From SOIA01 sp050116035 (GTDB lineage Bacteria > Acidobacteriota > Aminicenantia > Aminicenantales > Aminicenantaceae): a stretch of 14,795 nucleotides of DNA. The stretch is from positions 1 through 14,795 of the forward strand of contig JASFPJ010000049.1 of the NCBI GenBank assembly GCA_050116035.1, written 5' to 3'. Made by a program: the position numbers and the translations under genes. The notes below the pieces were generated by a model. That model saw nothing but the letters and a program-made list of their open reading frames with translations. It was not told the origin of the DNA and ran no database searches. Shown piece after piece: positions 7,243 through 14,300 of the stretch; position 1 is the first letter of the stretch, and every line of letters starts with the position of its first letter.

Positions 7243-7635
7243 ATGAAAAAAGCGGCTCTTTTAATTTTAATCCTGTTTGTGCTGGCTGTGGTTCTTCCGA
7301 GTCTTCTTCTTGCCGATGGCAACGATGACCTGCAGAAAATCAAGAAAGCTGTGAAGAAAAATCCGAATTACACGCCTGGACAGGAAGTGCAGTGGTTCAA
7401 AGTCCTGATCACGGATAACGATACAGGAAAGACCAAACTCAAGGTCACACTGCCGATAGCGGTGATTGAAATTGTTTTGGCATGCGCCCATGACAATCAC
7501 GTCAAGTTCCACGATCATGACTGCGATATTGACCTTAAGAAGTTGTTCGCAGAGCTGAAAAAACTCGGCCCGATGGTTTTTATCGAGATCAATGATGACG
7601 ATGAGAATGTCTCAATAAAAGTCTGGTTTGAGTAA
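7243..7635 (+). CDS. Small secreted protein with a YvlB/DUF2089-like domain and a His/Cys/Asp cluster
   Basis: The protein has 130 residues. Residues 1-25 form a clear signal peptide (KK, long Leu/Ile/Val core, LLLAD). Residues 50-130 are the same kind of domain as the C-terminus of the preceding gene: WFKVLITD, TKLKVTLP, an acidic DIDLKKLF helix and a closing VSIKVWFE. In the middle lies ACAHDNHVKFHDHDCDID, with Cys81, His83, His86, His90, His92 and Cys94, which could bind a metal. It follows its neighbour by 17 bp, has a good GGAGG ribosome binding site (7232-7236), and is the last gene before a terminator. No function is known to me; the domain assignment is from memory of YvlB/LiaX-type proteins. 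Confidence 0.78.
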   Translation: MKKAALLILILFVLAVVLPSLLLADGNDDLQKIKKAVKKNPNYTPGQEVQWFKVLITDNDTGKTKLKVTLPIAVIEIVLACAHDNHVKFHDHDCDIDLKKLFAELKKLGPMVFIEINDDDENVSIKVWFE

Positions 7636-7660
7636 AGACTAAGCAAATTTTTTCGCGCAG

Positions 7661-7698
7661 AAAGGGAAATGGAGAAACACTCCGTTTCCCTTTTTTTT
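7661..7698 (+). terminator. Intrinsic terminator of the sigma factor operon
   Basis: AAAGGGAAATGGAG (7661-7674) pairs with CTCCGTTTCCCTTT (7680-7693), with a single G-T wobble and a 5-nt loop, and leads into an eight-T run (7691-7698). It lies 25 bp after the stop of the last operon gene. This is a strong, ordinary Rho-independent terminator. Confidence 0.9.
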
Positions 7699-7771
7699 GC
7701 TCTCAGGGATTCATTCGGCTGAACGTAAAACGACGTATAACAGCCAGAGTTCAAGAGGTGCTAAGTTCTGG

Positions 7772-8059
7772 CTAAATCATTTCAAGGAAATCGTTCCAGG
7801 GGATTCCGGCCAGTGTTTCGGTTGTCGAATGACCGTAGGCCCGGATAATCATGGCCGCTTTCATAATCTGTTTCGGATCCTCCGATTCAACTACATCAAC
7901 AACATCAAAGCGGCCTGTTGTTGAATAGCTCTCCTTCCACACGACATCAGGACACTCTTTCTTGATCCGTGAAGCCACGGCTTCGGCAATTTTTTTGAAT
8001 TCAAAGGGATCACTGAACGCTTCGGGTGAAATCCGGCTGAGGATGATGTAGGTTGCCAT
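7772..8059 (-). CDS. GYD-domain protein
   Basis: This is a small cytoplasmic protein of 95 residues with no signal peptide. It begins MATYIILSRISPEAF and has the GYD-family pattern: an alpha/beta ferredoxin-like layout with GRFDVVDVVESEDPKQIMKAAMIIRAYG and a closing STTETL segment. In GYD proteins the middle motif is usually G-x-Y-D; here it reads GRFD. The function of the family is not settled. The start is well supported by AGGAGGT (8071-8065 on the minus strand) five bases upstream. It stands alone, convergent with the sigma operon. A 7-bp dyad, AGCCAGA/TCTGGCT at 7742-7773, overlaps its stop codon and could end transcription weakly. Confidence 0.85.
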   Translation of the reverse strand: MATYIILSRISPEAFSDPFEFKKIAEAVASRIKKECPDVVWKESYSTTGRFDVVDVVESEDPKQIMKAAMIIRAYGHSTTETLAGIPWNDFLEMI

Positions 8060-8082
8060 CTGGTACCTCCTTTTCGAATTGA

Positions 8083-8111
8083 ATTATAGTTTACCAGAAA
8101 ATAGAAAAAAA
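8083..8111 (-). promoter_or_regulatory. Candidate promoter of the GYD gene
   Basis: A perfect TATAAT lies at 8088-8083 on the minus strand, about 12 bases before the ribosome binding site. At the right distance upstream is only a T-rich run (8111-8106), a weak -35. The leader would be short, roughly 15-20 nt. Confidence 0.45.
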
Positions 8112-8166
8112 AAGATAAAAAAACACATTATTCAATTTTTTCATCACTCTTTCGACTAAATCAATG

Positions 8167-8241
8167 ACCCTGTTACGCTGGCTGGGCAGGGTATATTCAC
8201 AGTCAACCCCTTTTGCTTCTTTTCCCCTCAAACAGCCAGCG
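8167..8241. ncRNA. Structured element, copy 1 of a twin pair
   Basis: ACCCTG (8167-8172) pairs with CAGGGT (8187-8192) around a loop holding GCTGGCTGG. The loop's CGCTGGCTG (8176-8184) is exactly complementary to CAGCCAGCG (8233-8241), 48 nt further on. Between them lies CCCCTTTTGCTTCTTTTCCCC. The layout matches copy 2 closely, with a compensated base-pair change in the first stem. A pseudoknot-like or switching RNA fold is possible on either strand. The coding strand is not known. I do not recognise a known RNA family. Confidence 0.4.
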
Positions 8242-8255
8242 CCCCCCCTTTTTTC

Positions 8256-8315
8256 CACATCATTGAGAGGTTTGAGATTATGCGGAGGTGTCCCCCTGTA
8301 ATTTTTGATGATGTG
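8256..8315. other. 60-nt dyad between the twin elements
   Basis: CACATCAT (8256-8263) and ATGATGTG (8308-8315) form an 8-bp perfect stem around 44 nt, with a small inner GGAGG/CCCCT pairing (8284-8296). Its size is like the loop-closing pairing of the flanking elements but its sequence is unrelated. The role is unknown. Confidence 0.3.
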
Positions 8316-8401
8316 TAAAACGGTAAATTTGCCGCTCAAACGGATTTTTTTTGAAAAAATCCTATTATTACTACAAATTTTATATGATTTGTGCTATGAT
8401 A

Positions 8402-8435
8402 ATAAAAAATCCTGTTTGGCTGGCTGGACAGGATT
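8402..8435 (-). terminator. Intrinsic terminator read leftward, possibly for the signal peptidase gene
   Basis: On the minus strand AATCCTGT (8435-8428) pairs with ACAGGATT (8415-8408) around a 12-nt loop containing CCAGCCAGCC, followed at once by a T-tract (ATTTTTTATT). This fits a Rho-independent terminator about 270 bp downstream of the leftward signal peptidase gene. The same stem is part of structured element copy 2, so termination may depend on whether its loop pairs elsewhere. Confidence 0.6.
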
Positions 8436-8481
8436 TGACCCACCATAAATCCCTTTTGCTTATTTCCCTAGGACAGCCAGC
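8409..8481. ncRNA. Structured element, copy 2 of a twin pair
   Basis: ATCCTG (8409-8414) pairs with CAGGAT (8429-8434) around a loop with GCTGGCTGG. The loop's GCTGGCTG (8419-8426) is complementary to CAGCCAGC (8474-8481). The spacer contains CCCTTTTGCTTATTTCCC, nearly as in copy 1. The total length is 73 nt against 74 in copy 1. On the minus strand the first stem is followed by a T-tract and can act as a terminator, with the GCTGGCTG segment upstream of it. Confidence 0.42.
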
Positions 8482-8705
8482 TTTTTCTTCCCATTTCATT
8501 CCACTGTTTTCTTTTCTTTTTTGTTGGCTTTTGTGCTTATCTCGTCTTGGTCATAATCCAGATGTTTATCTATTCCTATGGCGAAAAGTATGGTCAGGAT
8601 TTTTTTCACCTTGATGAGTAAAGTCTGCCAGAATGTTTTTTTTGGAGAGGTTTTCCCTTTTTTTTTCGGATTCATTTTCGTTTCAAAAGCTTGTCTGTTT
8701 CACGG

Positions 8706-9554
8706 CTATATTATCTTCCTTCCGATCCGTGTTATATCCCCTGAGAGATATATGTAGAGCGCTTTTCCTTTTATGTTTTTTAAGGGGAGAAATCCCCAGT
8801 ATCGGCTGTCATAGCTGTTGTCACGATTGTCTCCGAGAACAAAGCATGTGCCCCAGGGAACCATTACCGGACCATAATCGTCTCTGAAGAGGTCAGGAGA
8901 GATGGAATTCTTCGTTTGAGAGTCCATTCTGCTTTCTGTAAAGATTTTATAGTCTTCCTGGAGAGGGCGGTTATTTATGAATACTCGCCTCTCCTTTATC
9001 TCGATTTTTTCTCCTTCCAGGCCTATCACTCTAAAAAAGAAGTCTTTAGTTGGATCTTCTGGGAATTTGAATAGGACTAAATCTCCTCTTTGCATCTTTT
9101 TGGTCTTATAATACTTAAGGTTGGTCATTATGTATTCACCCCTTTGGAGAGTCGGCTGCATCGAACCTGTTTGAAATTTGCTCCCTTTGATCCCCAGGAC
9201 ATCTTCAACAAAAAAATCGGTAGAGACAAAATCTATTCCGAAAGTCAGAAGAGCAAAGAGTATATAGATGGACCACCTGTTGTAGATCTTGAGCCTGATT
9301 TCCTTGATTTTAATGGCTGCAAAGAGCGCTTCAAGGACTATGAACAGCCAGAAAATGAGTGCAAACATGATGAGAACCGCCAAGCCATAAAAAGAGAACT
9401 GCAATCCGGTAAAAGAAAGGAGGATGATGAGCAGATTGGTCGCACAGAAAAAGATGATCCCCTTGATCATCTGACCGTTATACACCTGCCCAAGTCCGGG
9501 AGTCACAGAAGACAGGAGAGCGGCGATGATAGGCTTTCTTTTTCTGGTCGTCAA
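8706..9554 (-). CDS. lepB: Signal peptidase I homologue with N-terminal multi-helix extension and no catalytic lysine
   Basis: The family cleaves signal peptides at the outer face of the cytoplasmic membrane. The N-terminal 112 residues form a hydrophobic module starting RKPIIAALLSSVTPGLGQVYNG, similar to TM2-like helices, with further helices near 33-50, 55-80 and 93-112. The peptidase boxes follow: nucleophile Ser131 in TGSMQPTL, RGD at 157-159, and GDNRDNSYDSRYWGFLP (241-257). In the lysine box, usually K-R-x2-G-x-P-G, the sequence is FFFRVIGLEGEK: Phe174 sits where the general base belongs, and Arg175 is kept. The start is a TTG with GGGA upstream; a stop lies about 17 codons before it and no in-frame ATG precedes the PGLGQ motif. 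It may be inactive or may use another base. Confidence 0.88.
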   Translation of the reverse strand: MTTRKRKPIIAALLSSVTPGLGQVYNGQMIKGIIFFCATNLLIILLSFTGLQFSFYGLAVLIMFALIFWLFIVLEALFAAIKIKEIRLKIYNRWSIYILFALLTFGIDFVSTDFFVEDVLGIKGSKFQTGSMQPTLQRGEYIMTNLKYYKTKKMQRGDLVLFKFPEDPTKDFFFRVIGLEGEKIEIKERRVFINNRPLQEDYKIFTESRMDSQTKNSISPDLFRDDYGPVMVPWGTCFVLGDNRDNSYDSRYWGFLPLKNIKGKALYIYLSGDITRIGRKII

Positions 9555-9602
9555 TTCATTTCCCTTCTTCAGTTCCCAAAAAGCTTTTCGGGATTGTTTT
9601 AA

Positions 9603-10134
9603 TCACTGAGATTTCTTCTTTTATTTTTCTTAAATCCGAAAAAAAATCAAGACGGAAACGGCTTCAACTGATTTTTTGACCTAAAGAGTGCAGATTTTTT
9701 CTTTTTTTAAGTTTTTGATGGTCAAGACTGACTAAATATATTGAGAAGCGATACGGGAATATCTATGGATAACTCCTCCATCCCCATATTAGAATTTGAA
9801 ATCCCTTTACTATTGACGCCGATTATCTTTAGATGAGAGGAAGAATGATAATTAATTTGGAAGTTGTGGAAGGGGAGTTTATTTGAGTGAATGGTTCTGT
9901 TTGTATGAGAAGAATCGCCAGACGGGGAGTTAATTTTGAAAGGAATGGGAATCGAAATAAGCAAGGGACTGCTTATCTCTTAACCCGCCTGGCGATTTCA
10001 TGTTCACCTCATACTATTCTCGATAACTCAATTGTGGGCAGTTGAAATGAGGAATAAAAATTTTGAATCCGTTTCATTTCTCCACCTAATAAATGTTCGA
10101 TGCTTATTAATACGAATTCTTGAGAACAAGTGTT
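9603..10134. other. 530-bp non-coding stretch between signal peptidase and HD-GYP genes
   Basis: The first 120 bp are T-rich on the plus strand and probably hold the leftward promoter of the signal peptidase gene; TTGATT at 9650-9645 on the minus strand is a possible -35 but no good -10 follows. An 80-codon minus frame at 9722-9964 has low-complexity Ser/Asn/Ile composition and is not credible. The main feature is the long stem at 9903-10014. Confidence 0.5.
9903..10014. other. 112-nt long imperfect stem, candidate structured RNA or element end
   Basis: Three nested pairings are visible: GTATGAG (9903-9909) with CTCATAC (10008-10014); AATCGCCAGACGGG (9913-9926) with CCCGCCTGGCGATT (9984-9997), 13 of 14 paired plus one G-T; and ATAAGCA (9957-9963) with TGCTTAT (9970-9976) as an apical hairpin. 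No T-run follows on either strand, so it is not a simple terminator. It lies downstream of the leftward HD-GYP gene, so it could be a 3' structure or a separate RNA. Confidence 0.45.
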
Positions 10135-11130
10135 TCATTGGCTGTTAAACTGAAAACCTTTGTCTTTAAAAAGCGTTAAGCAGGCTTCGACTGCATCGGG
10201 ATCAAACAGGAAACCACTATTCTTTGAAATTTCGTTCAAGGCATAAGTGATTCCGAGCGCCGCTCTGTAAGGACGGTGAGAGGCGATGGCCTCCACAACA
10301 TCCGCGACTGATAGAATTTTTGTCTCGAGAAGAATCTCGTCCTGACTCAGCCCTGCAGGATAGCCGGATCCATCGATTCTTTCGTGATGTTGAAGAACGA
10401 TTCGGGCCACTGGATAAGGAAAACTAATTGTCTTTATTATTTCGTACCCCGCCTGGGGATGAGCTTTAATCAAACTGAAATCGAGTTCAGTGAGCTTATT
10501 CGGCCAACTGAGGATTTCAGCGGGGATGCGAATCTTTCCCACATCATGGATGAGCCCGGCCAGACGGAGACCATCAATCTGTTCTGACGGGAGACCTAAC
10601 TCTGAAGCGATCGCACAGGATAGGTCCGAAACCCTTCTCTGGTGACCTGCGGTGTAAGGATCCCTCAATTCGACGGCTGAGGACAGGGCCTTGATCGTGT
10701 CCTCCAGGGTTTTTTGGAGTCGCTCCTCAGTCTCCCTCAGCTTTTTATCCATTCGATGTTTGTGAAGGCCAATATCAATAGAGATATTCAGGTCTCGGTC
10801 ATCGAAAGGTTTGAGGACATAACCGTATGGCTCGGTTATTTTTGCCCGTTCCAGAGTTTTTGGGTCTGCATACGCGGTGAGGAAAACAACGGGTATGTTG
10901 TACAGAGATCTTATTGTTGAGGCGGCTTCGATACCATCCATTTCTCCTTCAAGAACTATATCCATCAGCACCAAATCCGGTCTCAGGATTTTTACTTTTT
11001 CTATGGCTTCTTCTCCCGAACGCACTGTAGTTGGAACCGAATACCCGAGTTTTTGTAGCCTGACTTTGATATCCTCGCTGACGATTCGCTCGTCCTCAAC
11101 AACTAAAATTTTGGCGATTCCATCGACCAT
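10135..11130 (-). CDS. Response regulator with HD-GYP output domain (RpfG-like)
   Basis: This is a cytoplasmic two-component regulator of 331 residues that probably degrades cyclic di-GMP when phosphorylated. The receiver domain covers 6-122: acidic pocket Glu12/Asp13, phospho-acceptor Asp57 (LVLMDIVLEG), Thr85 (FLTAYAD) and Lys107 (VLKPFDD). A short coiled linker (about 126-148) leads to the HD-GYP domain, with His163 (AGHQRRV), HD at 195-196 (LIHDVGKI), His224, the HH pair 248-249 and GSGYP at 254-258, then SVADVVEAIASHRPYR. All metal ligands I know for the family appear present. The start ATG follows GAGGAAG. It is downstream of the giant kinase, likely its partner. Confidence 0.93.
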   Translation of the reverse strand: MVDGIAKILVVEDERIVSEDIKVRLQKLGYSVPTTVRSGEEAIEKVKILRPDLVLMDIVLEGEMDGIEAASTIRSLYNIPVVFLTAYADPKTLERAKITEPYGYVLKPFDDRDLNISIDIGLHKHRMDKKLRETEERLQKTLEDTIKALSSAVELRDPYTAGHQRRVSDLSCAIASELGLPSEQIDGLRLAGLIHDVGKIRIPAEILSWPNKLTELDFSLIKAHPQAGYEIIKTISFPYPVARIVLQHHERIDGSGYPAGLSQDEILLETKILSVADVVEAIASHRPYRAALGITYALNEISKNSGFLFDPDAVEACLTLFKDKGFQFNSQ

Positions 11131-11250
11131 GGCTTCCTCTCTTTGAATGGCATTCGGACAGTCTATTAATCTTTAATAAATAAAGCAAAAGATTACCTTT
11201 TTGGTGATAGAATTTTATGGATTTTTTCTCTCATGTTCTTGAATCTCCTC
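11131..11250. promoter_or_regulatory. Leader between kinase remnant and HD-GYP gene
   Basis: This 120-bp AT-rich gap separates the kinase-tail remnant from the regulator. On the minus strand TTGCTT followed after 17 bp by TAGACT could be a weak promoter, so the regulator may be transcribed both with the kinase and alone. No terminator hairpin is seen, which favours read-through from the kinase gene. Confidence 0.25.
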
Positions 11251-11382
11251 TTAAAGGTGAAAGACATTCATCTGCGGCGTCGTTTCCCCTTCCAGCTCAT
11301 TGTCTATTTCTAAATTGGCTTCATAGTCATTGATAATGGCTCTCGCCAAGTAAAGGCCGATATCCGTTGCTTTTCTGTTCAT
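11251..11382 (-). pseudogene. 43-codon ORF resembling the C-terminal end of a histidine kinase ATPase domain
   Basis: An ATG at 11382-11380 overlaps the stop of the giant kinase (ATGA) and opens a 43-residue frame ending at TAA 11253-11251. The product includes DIGLYLARAIINDYE, then LEIDNELEGETT and FHL at the end. This resembles the last stretch of HATPase_c domains (G-x-GLYL-A/V-R/K-x-I-I, then I-E-N-x-x-E-G, then F-x-L), beginning at the glycine-rich G2 box. The kinase before it already has its own complete end, so this is likely a leftover tail from an older kinase or from a domain swap. The perfect translational coupling means it may still be made as a small protein. Confidence 0.5.
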
Positions 11383-14300
11383 TTTTTCACTCTTAATCGA
11401 AAGCGAAACGCGGTCCCCTCCGTCTTATCCAGTTTGATCTCACCGTGAAGTTGGTCTTCGGCGAGCATGCTCACCAGGTACAAGCCAAGGGATTTCGTGT
11501 TCTTGAGGTTCGCATCTTCTGGCATACCCTTTCCGTTATCGCCGACAACCAGTTCGATCTCATCTTTGCCTAAAGGACTCATAGAGATTTGAATCTCACC
11601 TTTTTTGCCGTTCGGGAAGGCATGCTTCAATGAATTCGAGACAAGCTCATTTATGATTAAAGCGCAGGGGATGGCAGTGTTGATATCCAGAAAAATGTCT
11701 TTGATGTTCATTTTCAATTTTACGGCATCCTTGCTGATTCCGTATGTGATGAATAAATGATTTGTCAGGTTTTGAACGTAATCAGCCACATCGATTCGTG
11801 TGAAGTCTTTGGATTGATACAATCGTTCATGGATAAGAGCCATGGATTTGACCCGGTTCTGGCTGCTCTTGAACAAGCCTAAAGATTCTTTGTCTTTGAC
11901 ATGCCTGGATTGAAGATTGAGAAGGCTGGAGATGATTTGCATGTTGTTTTTCACCCGGTGATGAACCTCTTGGAGAAGTATTTCCTTTTCTTTAAGCGAG
12001 GCTTTAATCTGTTCCTCAGCTTTTTTCCGTTCGGTGATGTTCCGGTAGATGCCGTAGGTCCCGACCTGCTTTCCTCCAATTACAATCGGGGACGCAAGGA
12101 CTGATACGGCAATCATCCGCCCATCTTTGTGGCAGCGGATGGCCTCGAAAGCTGTCCTTTCTCCCTTAACGACTTTCTCAGTGATGAGAGTCGCGCTCTT
12201 CTGGAGCTTTTCGGGGACAATCAGTTCATCCAGGACCTTTCCGGCAGCCTCTTTTGGCTTATATCCGAATAGCTTTGTGAATTCTTGATTGATTCGGAGT
12301 GCCTTGCCCGTATTATCAGCCATGACAATTGCCTCTTGAGCACTTTCGAAGAGTTGGTCAAGATAGGCCTCTCTAGCGAGTAATTCTTCCTCCGTGCGTT
12401 TTCGTTCAGTGATATCGATTGTCTGCATGACAACACCCATGAGTTGGCCTTTTTTATCCCTGAGCGGTTCCCATGTGCTGGAGGCATACCAGATGTCTCC
12501 ATTCTTTTTTACAGCCTTGTATTCGAAGTCTTTTCCACCTTTCCCTTTCTGGAAAGTTTGCTCGAAAATCTTTTTGGCTTTGTGTGTATCGTCCTTATGA
12601 ACCCACCATTTCATTGTCCCTTGAAGCTCTTCTTGAGTATAGCCTATGAGCTTTTCACAGTTAGGGCTGGCATAGATGTTATTGCCCTGGGCGTCAGAGA
12701 TCATGAGCATTCCCGGAGCGGTCTCAACCATGGTTCGGAAGCGTTCTTCGTTTTCCCTCAGAGCTTCTTCTGCTTGCTTGCGTTCTGTGATATCCTTGGC
12801 AAAGGCGCAGTTGTATTCCTTTCCTCCGAATTCCAGGTAATTGACCGTTACCTCCACCGGAAAGACTCTGCCTTCCTTGGTGCGGTGATGGGATTCGAGG
12901 GAAAAGGAGCCGCGTCTCTTCACCTCTTTCCAGTGGTCTGACCAGACCTCAGCCGGAAAATCCGGGTCGATATCGTGAACGGACATGTTGAGTAGTTCTT
13001 TACGCGAATATCCCAGAGAGCGGCAGGCCGCATCATTCACGTAGGTGAAGCGCGCATCCTTCCCCATCCAGAAGGCCGCATCCGCTGTGTGGTCGATGGA
13101 GAACTGCATGAACTGCATGGTTTCTTCTGCCTTTTTACGCTCAGTGATATCTCTTATTGTGACTATGAACATTTTAGGATTTTCTTCAGAATCTCTGACC
13201 AGAGCGCCGCTTAATTCACCGGAAAGCCGTGTGCCGTCTTTCTTCAGCAAGATGTATTCTTCATTTTTGATGATCCCTTCTTTCAAGATTCTTTTCAGGT
13301 TTTTCGTGGCTCTCTCGCGTTCTTCAGGTGCAATCAAATCAAGAGCGCTTTTCCCGATTAATTCTTTCGCACTCTTATACCCGGAGAGTCTGAGTGTTTG
13401 TTGAGAAGCGTAGGTGATTTTTCCTTCCAGGTCAGTGGCGGTCACGGCATCCGGAGAAGTTTCCACTAAAGTCTTGTACCTCTCTTCGCTTTCCCGGAGT
13501 GCCTCCTCGGCTTGTTTGCGCTCGGTGATGTCAATAATGGCTCCCTGGATGGCGGGCTTTCTGTTGAAAGTGATTTGGCTGGCAAATATCTCCATCCACA
13601 TGACTGAGCCGTCTTTCCGGACAGCACGACATTCATAGTGAGAAGGGAGCGCTTTTCCTGCCAGGCGGTCTTTGAGGAGTCTCCACACAAGCTCTTGATC
13701 TTCAGGATGAACGAAAGCTTTCATTTTTTCTGGTGTTAGAGACATAAGCTCTTTGACTGTGAATCCGGCGATTTTGGCAAGGGCTTTGTTGGCGAATACG
13801 ATGCGGGAATCTTGAATAATAACGACTCCCTGGAGCGATTTCTCGATCAGCTCTCTGTATTTCTTTTCGCTCTCCTTTAGTTCTGTTTCCGCTTCTTTGT
13901 TCTCGGTGATATCCATCAGTATTCCTTGGATTCCAGTGATGTGATTATCCTTAAAAACCGGCCGGCTTGATGTGCGAATCCATCTGATTTGGCCAGATTT
14001 GGCTCTTATTCGATATTCGCCGGTCACGCTCGCTCCGGAAAGAATTTTCTGGATGCGCCCAGAGGCTTGCTCCAGATCGTCTTCATGGATCAATCCGGCG
14101 AAGGACTGGCCTTCAATCTCTTTGGGAGCATAGCCGATGAGAGATTTAACCGTAGGACTGACGTAGAGAACCTCACCGCTTGGTTTGAGGATGTAGATGA
14201 CTTCGGCTAGATTCTCTACCAGGTCCCGGTATTTTTCTTCGCTCTCTTTGAGTGCTTCCTCTGCTCGCTTGCGCTCGGTGATGTCCCGGAGGACGCCTTC

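Larger units (their letters stand above)
8089..8705. other. 617-bp stretch without a convincing gene, rich in structured elements
   Basis: No open frame here has a credible ribosome binding site plus protein-like composition. The stretch instead holds two homologous structured elements (8167-8241, 8409-8481), a 60-nt dyad (8256-8315), a perfect 9-bp hairpin GGATTTTTT/AAAAAATCC at 8342-8362, and a near-palindrome CGGTAAATTTGCCG (8321-8334). Long T-runs occur at 8251-8254, 8344-8351, 8637-8644 and 8658-8667 on the plus strand. From 8490 to 8705 I see only T-rich sequence. Confidence 0.6.

Noticed and set aside
8091..8339. 82-codon minus-strand frame
   Set aside because: It runs through structured element copy 1 and over the GYD promoter, has no clear ribosome binding site, and its composition is not protein-like.
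8351..8614. 87-codon plus-strand frame rich in Phe, Leu and Ser
   Set aside because: It covers structured element copy 2 and a T-rich tract; the residue bias follows from the T-richness and no Shine-Dalgarno is seen.
9722..9964. 80-codon minus-strand frame
   Set aside because: Low-complexity Ser/Asn/Ile/His composition, no family pattern, and overlap with the long stem.
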